Of a DNA stretch of 64,000 bases, positions 52,922 to 62,745 are shown piece by piece; positions within the stretch are counted from its first letter, which is position 1; each line of letters begins with the position of its first letter. This DNA is from Branchipolynoe longqiensis. Its lineage: Eukaryota > Annelida > Polychaeta > Phyllodocida > Polynoidae. Both the position numbers and the translations under genes were made by a program. The notes under the pieces are model-generated. The model was not told the origin of the DNA and made no database searches. It saw only the letters and a list, made by a program, of their open reading frames with translations. The stretch covers positions 28,244,363 through 28,308,362 of the forward strand of contig CM059194.1 in the NCBI GenBank assembly GCA_030323885.1, in the 5' to 3' direction.

Positions 52922-53585
52922 AATAGTATTGCTATTTTCCATATAAAGCATCTGCAATGGAATATTTGTCTCCCCTCCCTCACCCCAAGGTGGGAGTATA
53001 TTAAAAACTGTAACCCATGGTTCTAGATGCATAGGTACGACTCCTGAAGCATGAAAACCTCTATGGGAAATCAAATGCCTTCATGAAGCAAAACATTTAC
53101 GTTTCTTTATTTTACTAGTTTCATCATCATCTTCATCATTGTCATCTCTCCTGAAATGTGAAAAAAAGAAGATGATGCTTTGGGAGTAGAAATATAATTT
53201 TGATGATGGAATCGCATGTCTATTAAGAATTCTACTATTCTCCAAAATTTCTGAACATAGAGAACATCAAATTTATATGACTCAATAATTCCCCCATGTG
53301 AGAAAAAAACTGATTTCACATTCGCCACACTTGAAAGTGCTGGAATTAGCAACATCAGTTTGAACAGAAGGAAGAAGAAAAGAAGAAGAAACAGAAGAGC
53401 GAGTGAGAGAGATAGAGAAAGAAAGAGAGTAGGATCATTAGAATATCTGTCTAATGAATATATATATATAAATAAAAAGTTAGTGAACATACCTGTTGCT
53501 TGTCCATTGGAATCTTTCATATATTATTATTATTGCCAAACTTACCTAGTATTTTAGAGGGAGAGTGCTGCTAGGAAGAAAAACA
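52922..53585. other. Centre of the Polinton-like derivative
   Basis: Short frames on the minus strand (ILTPHKMGSVRGIYHLKVCC; MRFHHQNYISTPKASS) could be remnants of other element genes, but I recognise none. A GAAGAAGAGAAGAAGAAAC purine run is at 53365-53440. Confidence 0.4.
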
Positions 53586-54081
53586 ACTTTCAAACTGGAG
53601 GAGAATGCTTAGTCGTGTGTTAACAAACTTTTATCTATGGAATGTACAATAAGAAGTTTGTTGTAAAAAAATCATCTTCACATGGTATGAGAGCAACAAT
53701 ATAAGTTATAACATCATGTAGTGTAAATCAAATAGTCACTCAAAATAGCATATTCATAGAATCGATGTTAAAGAAATAGTTTTTTCAAATATACATATCA
53801 CATCTTAACTAACCAAGGGTTTTTCAGGTTGTTTTTTTGTTTTGTATGGATGCCTCCAACTTGCAACATTACATATTACAAAACACAAACCGTTATTAGG
53901 GAGGTGGTTGGTTTGGGAGTTAGAATATGGTTACAATGGTATTTTTGGGACTCAAATAAATGGATTGATGAGGTTTTAAATAAAGATTCAAGCAAATCAG
54001 GATGTACAACTCCAACAAACAAACAAGAAAATACCTTAACTTATTTTAAGTTAGGTTATTATTATTTGAGGTATATTTATT
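53586..54081. repeat. Right inverted-repeat arm, inner part
   Basis: Inverted complement of about 52000-52488, with few mismatches (for example CAACTTTCAAACTGGAGGAG against CTCCTCCAGTTTGAAAGTTG). Continues at 59046 once the SINE and gypsy insertions are removed. Confidence 0.88.
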
Positions 54082-54233
54082 GTAGTGTTGTGGGGGTGAT
54101 GAAAATGGGAAATATTGCGCCTAGAGTGGGACTCGAACCCACATCTCTTTGCATTCCGGGCCAGTGTGCTAACCAATACACCACCTAGGCTCCCTGATAT
54201 CACCACATAACTGATATCATACTGATATCACCA

Positions 54234-54353
54234 TGTAAAGTATGTGTGGACACCGTGAGTTCTTGTAACGTAACTGACTTTATTAGGAACACTGGATCAT
54301 GACGTCATGCAGTCTCACTGTCGGGGGCATTCGTACAACTACAATACATTACA
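54234..54353 (-). repeat. gypsy-1 3' LTR
   Basis: 120 bp. The coding-strand start TGTAATGTATTGTAGTTG follows the polypurine tract. Contains the palindrome TGACGTCA (54300-54307) and AATAAA (54279-54284, minus). Confidence 0.88.
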
Positions 54354-54367
54354 TCTTCCCCTTTTCC

Positions 54368-55021
54368 TTAAGTAACATATGGACCGTTTTAAATATCATT
54401 AATGTTACCTTATTGTTTGAATTGATATCTGTACTGACTTAGAGCTATACAACTTACATCTATTCAAATTCCTTTATTCCCCAAATTATCCAAATTATCA
54501 AGTCATAACATATACATATATAAGATTTCATTCCTTATCCTAACCCCTTTCTTCCAGATAACAGGTATTCAACATAGTATCACATGAACTTAGTAGATAG
54601 CAATTGATTGCAAACAAAAATGTTTATTGAGACACATACAATTGCGTCCAGATTGAATGGACTCGCTATGCTGCTTCTTGATTTGTGGTTATATTGTGCC
54701 TTCTTGGTTTGACACATATATTTTATGACGTTGTCGTGTCCCCAGTCTGGGCTGGTTACACCAGTTAAAAATTCACTTATGTTATTTGATTCAATATTGA
54801 AGATGCATCAATATACATACATGGACTTAACTTACTAAGAATGAGGAACATACTGCACATGTAACAGTAAATATTGGTAACATAACTATCTCTTTATATT
54901 TTAATTAATGTACAGTTAAACCGTAACGAACTGGTGGCCTACTTAAATGACCATAACGTGTAGTACATGTGATTGGTACGTTTATTTTGTGCGAGTTATT
55001 CACGTGAACAGATGTTGCATC
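54368..55021 (-). other. gypsy-1 3' untranslated region
   Basis: About 650 bp between the pol stop and the polypurine tract. No env-like or other ORF is seen. Confidence 0.6.
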
Positions 55022-58000
55022 TCATGCAGTTTTATTTGAGCGGTGACTAGGACACTTTTGAATAAATCTCCTGTTCCGCTGTATTATATGGTCATGTTCA
55101 TTTATCACATCGTAACTTCTTTTAGTGTCGACATTAGTATTTACAATACTACCTTTCTTCCAGTCACCATTGTGGTCCTTATAACGGACGTTATCACCCT
55201 TCTTCAAAGGGTGCTGAATACTACTGGCATGTCTGTCAAAGTACTCTTTTTGTACTTGCTGACTATGGTGTATTTGGTGGAGTTTTGATGTATGTACTGT
55301 TGCCCTCAAGTCCCGATCTAGTACCGGGATCCTGCTTCTTAATTTTCGTGACATCAATAGTTGCGCAGGGGATGCGCCAATCCCATTCAATGTTGTATTT
55401 CTATAATTGAGCATGGCTATATGTATATCTCTACCGTCTCTTACACATTTTTTTATTATACGTTTGACTGTTTGAACATATCGTTCAACTTGTCCTTTAC
55501 TTTGGGCATGCATCGGACTAGAGTACAGTGATACGAACCCATAGAACGAAGCAAACTTTTGAAATTCGAGACTCGTGAACTGTGGACCATTATCCGATAC
55601 TATATATTTGGGGATACCAAACCGGGCAAATGTTTGTTTTAATGCCTCAATAACTGCTGTAGTAGATATTCTGTCCAATTCTATGAACTCCGGAAATTTG
55701 GAATAATAGTCAATAATTAAGATGTAATTCTTACCGTGTACATGAAATAAGTCAATCCCTATTTTATTAAATGGTATATCTATGATCGGGTCATTTATCA
55801 ACGGTTCTTTGGGTGGCATATTCTTAAATTCCTGACATGTATCACATCTGGATATTTTGTCTTCCAATTGTCTACCGATTCCCGGCCAAAAAATGTTATC
55901 CCTGGCGAGCTGCTTACATTTTACGATCCCTAAGTGTGATTCGTGTATTTTATTTAGCATCTCAGCCTGTAGAATTTTAGGGACTACTATTTGTGCACCT
56001 TTCAGTAATACTCCCTCTGCCCATGTTATCTCATGTCTAAACGTATAATAGGGTTTCACACTATTCGGAATATGCTCGTTACTATCCGGCCATCCTTCCA
56101 ACGTTAGATTTTTTAATGTGTTGAGCGTCTGATCTACCTTGGTGGCCTCTTTGATACGATGGACAACATCCATATCCAAATCTATAGCCCCAACCGAAAT
56201 GTCATGGTCGTACAAATCCTTAGGGGCTATACTGGAGGTATGCGCTCTTGATAAAGTGTCTGCAAAATATAAATGCGACCCTTTCAGATATGATACTGTA
56301 ATATTATAATTTTGCAATCTCATGCGCATACGTTGCATCTTTGCTGAAAGCTTGTGTATTGGTTTAAGCATAATTGCAACTAGGGGTTTGTGGTATGTGT
56401 GTACTGTTACTTCATTACCATAAATAAAATGATGGAACTTCTTACAGCCAAAACATATGGCTAATAACTCTTTTTCAATTACCGCATAATTTATTTGTGA
56501 TTTATCTAATGCTTTTGATGCCATAGCTACAGGTAATTCATTCTGAAACAAAGTGGAGCCTAAACCATATTTAGACGCATCCACTTGAATTATAACTTTT
56601 TGTCTACTATCAAAATATTGGAGTATTGGTGCTTCAGTTAACAACTTCTTTAACTCCTGAAACGCCTTTTCTTGTTCTCTTTCCCAGTGCCATGACACAT
56701 TCTTTTGAATTACTGTCCTTAATGGTTTTGTTATGTTAGCCAGGTTCGGAATAAATTTACTAACATATCCAATCATTCCTAAAAATCGGTGTATACCTGG
56801 TTTATCGGTTGGACTGGGCATGTCGATAATCGCCTGTATTCTGTCCATGTTAGGACTTAGGCCATCCGAGCTAATTACATGCCCTACATAGTTAACACTG
56901 TTCTTGAAAATTCTAGACTTTTTAGGATTTAATTTGAGATGAACAGTTTGTGCATGGCTTAAAACTGCCTCTAATCGGTCGTTATGTTCTTTTTCTGTAA
57001 TTCCATGTACTAAAATGTCGTCTGATATTACATGAACACCTGGCATCCCTCTTAAAATTTCGTTCATCTCCTGAATAAAGATATCTCCCGCAGTTTTTAT
57101 TCCAAATGGCAATCTTGTATATCTGTATCTACCCCAAGGCGTATTAAATGTACATAGTTCAGAACTTTCTTTATCTAATTCTATTTGCCAATAGCCGCTT
57201 TGTGCATCTAAAACCGAAAAATACCTAGCTCCATGCAATTCAGCCACTACTGACTCGACTGTTCTTACAGGATATGGTCCTCTCAATATTGCTTTATTTA
57301 GCTTAGTAGGGTCTAGGCAAATTCTTAGTTTTCCAGGTTTACATACTATTGTAATTGAATTCACCCATGGGGTTGGCCTCTCCTGTTTTACAATGACCCC
57401 CATTTTTATCATACGTTCTAATTCTTTATGTACCCCCTCTGTAATGGCTATCGGTATTCTACGTGGGGGGTCTATACATGGAGTTACGTTATTATCAACA
57501 TATATTTTAGCATTGACTTTAATTAAACCTAAACCCTCAAATACATCAGCATATTTTATTACCAATTTGTCAGCATCATGTGAAGTTGTTGTACTTAACG
57601 TGTCCAGTCGTGCTAACAGACCCAATTGAACACAGGCTTGTTTGCCCATGATTGCACTGCCAGCATCTGTAACTTGAAATCGTAAAACCTGTCCATTGAT
57701 CATCAATGTCGTTTCTCCTGCCGGCTTGATCTTATGTCCACCGTATGTGATCAACTGACAATTATACGGTTTTAAAAGAGCACTTTCTATTGTCTTGTAA
57801 ATTTCCAATGGTAAAATATTGGCCTCGGATCCTGTATCTAATTTAAATGAGACCTCCATACCACCGATAACGAAAACCTCATACCAAAAATCTTTGTCGT
57901 CATCATCAGAATTGTATATCGAACCGACAAACAGATTATAGCCATCACTGTCCTGTTGTTCCTGAACTTGATTGTCGAATGTACCTTGCCCGACTTGTTC

Positions 58001-58183
58001 ATTTTCGGCTTCCAAATCAACATTAATCTCATATAGTGGTGCTCCCCTTGGCTGTGTCTTCTGCATATGGCACATTTTTACAAAATGACCCATCCGTCGA
58101 CATCCTATGCATTCCTTTCCGCGTGCTGGACAGTTTCCATCCCGGTGATTATATCCACATCGTCCACACCTGGAAGCCGCCAT
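55022..58183 (-). CDS. pol: gypsy-1 Pol (zinc knuckle, protease, RT, RNase H, integrase)
   Basis: 1053 codons without a stop. Two CCHC-like knuckles at residues 6-38 (CGRC...; CIGCRRMGHFVKMC) belong to the end of Gag. Protease DTG at 116-118. RT about 230-430 with SVLDAQSGYWQ and a variant catalytic box VISDDIL (386-391) in place of YIDD, a form known from relatives. RNase H about 525-645 with VDAS (D534), IEKE (E570) and FADTLSR (D642), but THY597HKPL where TDHKPL is usual. Integrase: H747, H750, C780, C783, then D811, D864 (SDNGPQF) and E900 (KGQVER). Chromodomain not seen. The Y597 codon is TAC (56393-56395), one change from GAC. Closest in look to Mag/K02A2.6-like elements. The first Met is probably internal to a Gag-Pol frame. 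Confidence 0.9.
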   Translation of the reverse strand: MAASRCGRCGYNHRDGNCPARGKECIGCRRMGHFVKMCHMQKTQPRGAPLYEINVDLEAENEQVGQGTFDNQVQEQQDSDGYNLFVGSIYNSDDDDKDFWYEVFVIGGMEVSFKLDTGSEANILPLEIYKTIESALLKPYNCQLITYGGHKIKPAGETTLMINGQVLRFQVTDAGSAIMGKQACVQLGLLARLDTLSTTTSHDADKLVIKYADVFEGLGLIKVNAKIYVDNNVTPCIDPPRRIPIAITEGVHKELERMIKMGVIVKQERPTPWVNSITIVCKPGKLRICLDPTKLNKAILRGPYPVRTVESVVAELHGARYFSVLDAQSGYWQIELDKESSELCTFNTPWGRYRYTRLPFGIKTAGDIFIQEMNEILRGMPGVHVISDDILVHGITEKEHNDRLEAVLSHAQTVHLKLNPKKSRIFKNSVNYVGHVISSDGLSPNMDRIQAIIDMPSPTDKPGIHRFLGMIGYVSKFIPNLANITKPLRTVIQKNVSWHWEREQEKAFQELKKLLTEAPILQYFDSRQKVIIQVDASKYGLGSTLFQNELPVAMASKALDKSQINYAVIEKELLAICFGCKKFHHFIYGNEVTVHTYHKPLVAIMLKPIHKLSAKMQRMRMRLQNYNITVSYLKGSHLYFADTLSRAHTSSIAPKDLYDHDISVGAIDLDMDVVHRIKEATKVDQTLNTLKNLTLEGWPDSNEHIPNSVKPYYTFRHEITWAEGVLLKGAQIVVPKILQAEMLNKIHESHLGIVKCKQLARDNIFWPGIGRQLEDKISRCDTCQEFKNMPPKEPLINDPIIDIPFNKIGIDLFHVHGKNYILIIDYYSKFPEFIELDRISTTAVIEALKQTFARFGIPKYIVSDNGPQFTSLEFQKFASFYGFVSLYSSPMHAQSKGQVERYVQTVKRIIKKCVRDGRDIHIAMLNYRNTTLNGIGASPAQLLMSRKLRSRIPVLDRDLRATVHTSKLHQIHHSQQVQKEYFDRHASSIQHPLKKGDNVRYKDHNGDWKKGSIVNTNVDTKRSYDVINEHDHIIQRNRRFIQKCPSHRSNKTA

Positions 58184-58255
58184 CTTACGGCCTTGTTGAT
58201 ATTGATTTGTTGATGCTTGTTTCCATGGAGATATCCTGGGTCCCTGTTCAGCGCG

Positions 58256-58831
58256 TCATCCGTAACCCCTGGATACTGCATCCACTTGACTCGATGAAGA
58301 TAATTGTACTTGTGCCGATTTATTTTCACTCAGTCTACATAACTGTACACAGTCTTCCAATGACAATTTTGGTGCTTGTAATAACTTATTCCTGAGTTTG
58401 TTATCTTTTACTCCACACACGATTCGATCACACAAAAGGGAAGCTTCCAACTGTTCATAGCAACAAAACTGTATACGATGTCTTAACTCGCGAATGTATG
58501 TGTCCATATTTTCAGTTGTTTGGTTGAAAGCGTTGAACTCATACCTTATCACAGTGATGTTTGTTTTTCCCTCGCAATACTTTGAAAATGTTGCTATTAG
58601 TGGTCCAATCTTGTCTTTGTCAGCTGTTTCGAATTCGAATGTACGATGAACTTTTTGTGCTTCACTGCCAGCTACATGCAGCAGCACACAGCATTGCACT
58701 TTCTCTGTTTTAGATCCTATCCCCGCTGCTGTTGAATAAATTTTGTATGAATGCAACCAAGATCTCCAATTTTTGGCCATTCGTTCGTCTAAATTTAGCG
58801 GTCCAGGTGTCTTCAATCTGTGAAGCGCCAT
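58256..58831 (-). CDS. gag: gypsy-1 Gag
   Basis: 191 codons from ATG 58831 (32 nt after the LTR) to TGA 58256-58258. Contains WRSWLHSYKIYSTAAG and a capsid-like helical core (FNAFNQTTENMDTYIRELRH, EASLLCDRIVCGVKDNKLRN), typical of retrotransposon capsids of this lineage, and a Ser-rich end. It is in the same frame as pol: only this TGA separates the two, and the nucleocapsid knuckles lie after it. So either readthrough is used, or a former single Gag-Pol ORF acquired a stop (a CGA to TGA change would suffice). Confidence 0.85.
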   Translation of the reverse strand: MALHRLKTPGPLNLDERMAKNWRSWLHSYKIYSTAAGIGSKTEKVQCCVLLHVAGSEAQKVHRTFEFETADKDKIGPLIATFSKYCEGKTNITVIRYEFNAFNQTTENMDTYIRELRHRIQFCCYEQLEASLLCDRIVCGVKDNKLRNKLLQAPKLSLEDCVQLCRLSENKSAQVQLSSSSQVDAVSRGYG

Positions 58832-58863
58832 TTCATCCGCTTAGTCCATCACATCTGAAACAT

Positions 58864-58980
58864 TGTAAAGTATGTGTGGACACCGTGAGTTCTTGTAACG
58901 TAACTGACTTTATTAGGAACACTGGATCATGACGTCATGCAGTAATGTCGGGGGCGTTCGTACAACTACAATACATTACA
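58864..58980 (-). repeat. gypsy-1 5' LTR
   Basis: 117 bp, differing from the 3' LTR by a short AGTCTCAC/AGTA change and one or two substitutions. The leader to the gag ATG is only 32 nt, and no TGG-type primer-binding site abuts the LTR, so the primer tRNA is unclear. Confidence 0.88.
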
Positions 58981-59045
58981 CTACCCACGCCTACCTGTCT
59001 ATGTGGTTACTTGCCTGAGAGGGCAGTGCAGACCACTACAGTAGT

Positions 59046-59679
59046 ATCGGATGCAACTGCAAACACTCAAATAATGACTCAAAATAGCATGTTCATGGAA
59101 ACAATGTTCAAGAAATAGTTTTACAGATATACGCGCAAAATACATCATATAACATTTCCTAATGAAGTATGCATTATTATTATTATTTATACTAAAGTTA
59201 AAATGAAATCCGAGAAAACAATCCAATGTTGTTCGAATCATCGACATCACCAATCTGCCATAAAATATCAAATGAGTTTAAAAAAAACTAATTTAAAAAA
59301 AACAGATGTCAATCCTACAAGCATAGTGTAAATCAATATGAGTTCAACCAAAACCAGATGCCCATCCTGCAAGGTAGAACGGTGACATCATCAATCCAGT
59401 CAAAAAGGTCAAATGAGTTCAACCAAAAACAGATGGCCATCCTGCAAGCAAAGGTCAGTCCTGCAAGGTAGAACAGTGACGTCATCATTGCAGTCAAAAA
59501 GGTCAAATGAGTTCAACCTAAAATCCTGCAAACATGCAATGGGTCATCTAAGGTCACTGATGCCCATTGTCCCGCGGTGCAAACATGCAATGGGTCATCT
59601 AAGGTCATTGTACCGCGTCGGTCCTCTGACGCGGGACGATTACGTAATATGGACCCATATCGGTCCTCTCTATACTACT
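59046..59679. repeat. Right terminal inverted repeat, outer part
   Basis: Inverted complement of 50754-51560 with fewer internal subrepeats (two copies of GCAATGGGTCATCTAAGGTC, three of AAAAAGGTCAAATGAGTTCA). Ends CGGTCCTCTCTATACTACT. Confidence 0.88.
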
Positions 59680-59765
59680 TTTATACTCTTCCTTTCTCTT
59701 TTTGCATGTATTGATTTCACCATAGCCTGCCTACACAACCACAGATTCGAGCCGTGGACTTTATA

Positions 59766-60547
59766 TAGGGATTAATATATATGTGAATAAAACCGGGCAT
59801 TAATTTTTTTTCTTCTGGTGCTGAACTCGGATCGTTTGTTGTGTCTTAGTGCTAGGCTGGCTCCTAATTCAGGCCCTATAAATGATAATGGGAGGTGAGG
59901 GGGGTAGCATGAGCATATTAGGCCCTAACAGGGATTGATAAGCAGTATAGCTCCCTTGGCAGTACAGCCGACAGGATGAATACCGAGTGGGGAAAGTCAT
60001 AACCTCGAATACCACCCAGCAGGAACGACCACTTCTATATATTTATGAACCGATCATTGTTGGGGTTATCCTAGCAACCACAGGATTTCATAAGATATTT
60101 GGCAGAATCTAGATCCACTCTATTCTGGTACTTTCTAACTTAACTGGCGGAGTGTATTAAAATCAATGTCACTGATTGATTGATGTTGCTTACATTCTGT
60201 ATTGACAAGAAGCACCAGTCATAATGTAATAAAGTTAGTTGACTTTATCCGCAAATTGTCAGTTAGTGTCAGGTGGGCTTGAGGAATATGGGCAATGGAA
60301 ATAAGTGGCATTCTGACAACGAGGCTGTATATTTGTGTGCATGCGTAATGGTGGCTGTGGCAGCCAGCTTCCGGCTTTGCATCTTGGTCACCTAGATTCC
60401 CACCGTCAACATCTCTGGTGACAAGCTTGGCAGCACTATCAATATGATGTGGTTAGGAAGCACCTGAAGCCAAACACAAAGGGGCCACCAAGGTCCTACA
60501 TCTGCCAACTTCTGGTAATATATGGCAGGTATTTATATATGGTATAT
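59766..60547. other. Intergenic, no gene recognised
   Basis: Unique-looking sequence without a supported ORF or repeat. Confidence 0.45.
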
Positions 60548-60632
60548 ATGGTTTGTTTCACATCATTACAACCCCCCCCCCCCAGCACAACAAGTAGACA
60601 TTGTCTATTCGGGGAGGGGGGGGGGGGTTATG
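60548..60632. mobile_element. Second copy of the tiny C-tract element
   Basis: TTTGTTTCACATCATTACAA, then a C13 run, then AGCACAACAAGTAGACATTG, TCTATTCGGGG and a G run. Same order as 35966-36020. The C and G runs can pair as a hairpin. Confidence 0.55.
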
Positions 60633-61424
60633 GTGTGCATGGTATATATGGTATATAATGGTGTGTATAGTATATATGGTATATATGATATGGTATGTAT
60701 GGTAGGTACAGTAGGCATGGTGTGCATGGTATGCATGGTATGTATGGTATATATGGTATGTATGGTATGTATGGTATGTATGGTATGCATGGTAGGTATG
60801 GTATTATGATATGTATGGTATGTATGGCATGTATGGTATGTATGGTGTGTATGGTATGTATGGTATGCATGGTATGTATGGTATTATGGTATGCATGGTG
60901 TGTATGGTATGTATGGTATGTATGGTATGTATGGTAGTATGGTATTATGGTAGGTATGTATGATGTGTATGATGTGTATGATAGGTATGGTAGGTATGGT
61001 ATGTATGATACGTATGATATGTATGGTATGTATGGTATGTATGGTATGTATGTTATGTATGGTATGTATGGTATGTATGGTATGTATGGTATTATGGTAT
61101 TATGGTATTATGGTATGTATGGTATGTATGGTATGTATGGTATGTATGGTATTATGGTATGTATGGTATGTATGGTATGTGTGATATGTATGATATGTAT
61201 GGTATGTATGTTATGTATGGTATGTATGTTATGTATGGTATGTATGGTATGTATGGTATGTATGGTATGTATGGTATGTATGGTATTTATGGTATGTATG
61301 GTATGTATGGTATGTATGGTAGTATGGTATGTATGGTATGTATGGTATGTATGGTATCTATGGTATGTATGGTATTATGGTATGTATGGTATGTATGGTA
61401 TTATGGTATGTATGGTATATATAT
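60633..61424. repeat. 9-bp minisatellite, unit ATGTATGGT
   Basis: About 85 copies of ATGTATGGT with variants ATTATGGT (8 bp), ATGCATGGT, ATATATGGT and ATGTATGTT. Met-Val-Cys-Tyr-Gly frames are repeat translations. The fourth 9-bp array in the window ending GGT. Confidence 0.93.
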
Positions 61425-61545
61425 CGTCGTGGGGGTGGGAAATATTGCCGATAGAACGGCATTCAAACTCACATCTCTTTGCATTCCGGGCCAGTGTGCA
61501 AACCATTACACCACCCAGGCTCCCTGATGGTACCACACCACTATT
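61425..61545 (-). repeat. SINE-B, minus strand, tRNA-like part only
   Basis: CGTCGTGGGGGTGGGAAATA, then ACATCTCTTTGCATTCCGGG, CCAGTGTGCAAACCATTACA and CCACCCAGGCTCCCTGATGG. The acceptor-like stem is mutated here (GCCGATAGAACGG). It follows the 9-bp array directly. Confidence 0.78.
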
Positions 61546-61795
61546 TCTGGGTGTCATTATCCTGAACCAATTCTCACACTTATTGTGCTCTTCCGGTTCT
61601 GTAGTTATTGCATCCATTAGCTCATCTATATGATTGCCCCTCCCCCACACCAGCCCCCAATTCACACCTGAGAGTGTGAAGCTTTTAACATCTACTTGGT
61701 TGCCCTGCTCACAAATTATATTAGTGTCAGGCAATGATGTATTTACCTTATTACTATATTATCACCTTAGCCACAGAAACCAAGTGCGCTAAATC
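61546..61795. other. No feature recognised
   Basis: Short unique-looking interval. Confidence 0.4.
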
Positions 61796-61807
61796 ATTAG
61801 CAATTGA

Positions 61808-62136
61808 CCGGTCACGGTGGCCGAATCGGTAGAGCGCGGACATCGCATGTGGGAGATCGGGAGTTTGGTTGCCGGTCGAGTCAAACCAATGACTTATCAA
61901 ATTGATATTTGTCACTTCCTAGCCTGGTGTTCTGCATTAATAGGATAGGGCAAGGACTGGTTAGCTCAGTGGGAGGATAATGTAACTGAGTGGGATATCA
62001 GGTCATGGTGCTAGCACCCTGATTTCCCAGTGGGGCTGTGCAATGAAGTCGCTATGAGTGTGCACTGTCACAAGTCGGTACCCATCCTGATATGACCTTA
62101 GATGTTGCCAGGACGTAAAACCCCAACCAAGCAACC
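61808..62136 (+). repeat. SINE-A variant, full length with 12-bp TSD
   Basis: Flanks ATTAGCAATTGA (61796-61807) and ATTAGCGATTGA (62137-62148). The head is of a different type (GGTCACGGTGGCCGAATCGG, TAGAGCGCGG) joined to the common central block and tail, so at least two head subfamilies share one body. Confidence 0.9.
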
Positions 62137-62148
62137 ATTAGCGATTGA

Positions 62149-62410
62149 TGTATGCGTTGACAATCACCTGTGACTAAGTTCTCTGGTTATGGCTTGGTGT
62201 CTTCGACCTTCAAACTGACCCATTTACTTCTCACTCCTTATGTTCTTCCATTAATGGTATCACTCCACTTAGCCATAGCCAGGCCCTGTCATTTCTCCGT
62301 CCTGCCACCTGAATCATTTGCCTCACTCCACTGCAGTCCTCCCCACCAGTCATACCTCGACCCCTCTCCAGTTTCCACCGCACCCACTCACCTCTTCTTA
62401 ACCTCATAGC
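62149..62410. other. No feature recognised
   Basis: C/T-rich unique-looking sequence between two SINEs. Confidence 0.4.
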
Positions 62411-62745
62411 GACCGGACGTGGTGGCCGAATCGGTAGAGCGCAGGCTTCCCGTGCGAAAGGTCGAGAGTTCGAAACCGAGCAGAGTCAAACCAATGACAT
62501 ACAATATTGATACTTGTCACCAGCTAGCCTTGCGCGCGGCATTAATAGGATAACGCAAGGACTTGTTGGCTCAGTGTCAGGAAAACGTGACTAAGTGAGA
62601 AATTGTGTCATGGTGTTGGCGGCCTGATATCCCAGTGGGGCAGCCCTATAAATGAGTGTGCACTGTCACAAGTCAGCACCCATCCCAATATAACCATGGA
62701 GGTTTCCAGGATGTTAAACCCCAACAAACAACAACAAAACAATCT
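62411..62745 (+). repeat. SINE-A variant, near full length
   Basis: GACCGGACGTGGTGGCCGAA head like the 61808 copy, GAGAGTTCGAAACCGAGC B-box region, central block and AACCCCAACAAACAACAAAA tail. More diverged than its neighbour. Confidence 0.82.

Larger units (their letters stand above)
54234..58980 (-). mobile_element. Ty3/gypsy retrotransposon (gypsy-1), nearly intact
   Basis: Short LTRs 54234-54353 (120 bp) and 58864-58980 (117 bp) begin TGTAATG and end TTTACA on the coding strand. Gene order gag, protease, RT, RNase H, integrase places it in Ty3/gypsy. A polypurine tract (GGAAAAGGGGAAGA) directly precedes the 3' LTR at 54354-54367. The LTRs differ at a few positions only. No clear target duplication, perhaps because of the local ATATCA repeat. 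Both LTRs contain AATAAA. Confidence 0.88.
54087..59040 (-). mobile_element. SINE-B copy, split by gypsy-1
   Basis: Minus strand: 59040-58981 holds the GTAGTGGTCTGCACTGCCCT start, and 54233-54087 holds the tRNA-like part (CTAGGTGGTGTATTGGTTAG and GTGGGTTCGAGTCCCACTC) and end. Flanked by GTAGT at 54082-54086 and 59041-59045. Near the gypsy junction an ACTGATATCA motif is triplicated (54200-54230). Confidence 0.78.
50754..59679. mobile_element. Polinton/Maverick-like deletion derivative with long TIRs
   Basis: The ends are inverted complements starting AGTAGTATAGAGAGGACCG, flanked by TTTATA at 50748-50753 and 59680-59685. The arms extend over more than 1.1 kb (left to about 52490, right from about 53586, the latter interrupted at 54082-59045 by later insertions), leaving a roughly 1.1-kb centre. 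Polintons are known for 6-bp target duplications, AG termini and long TIRs, and the centre carries a fragment resembling their DNA polymerase. Net size without later insertions is about 4 kb against 10-20 kb for full Polintons, so it is a deletion derivative. Other TIR elements with 6-bp duplications remain possible. Confidence 0.6.
50324..59765 (+). mobile_element. LTR family L2, copy 4, split by a 9-kb nest
   Basis: 50324-50753 (TGTAAAATATTCCGATAATG ... ATAATAAACCTGAGGGCTTG, CTTTCACACTTTATA) continues after the nest at 59686 (CTCTTCCTTTCTCTTTTTGC, CATAGCCTGCCTACA). The join matches copy 2 across the insertion point, and TTTATA is duplicated. The right end near 59765 is approximate. Confidence 0.72.

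Noticed and set aside
52796..53074. Antisense ORF (92 codons) overlapping the polymerase fragment
   Set aside because: Some residues look protein-like, but no family is recognised and the sense frame has the better motif support.
53829..54188. 119-codon ORF (and its inverted twin at 51908-52234)
   Set aside because: Both come from the inverted-repeat arm. The frame continues into a SINE, so the C-terminus is not real. Whether the arm itself encodes a protein could not be shown.
54200..54240. Target duplication for gypsy-1
   Set aside because: The left flank (ATATCACCA) and right flank (CTACCCACG) do not match, and a triplicated ACTGATATCA motif obscures the site.
60522..61633. 228-codon Met/Cys/Tyr/Val frames
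   Set aside because: Translations of the ATGTATGGT array extending into a SINE.
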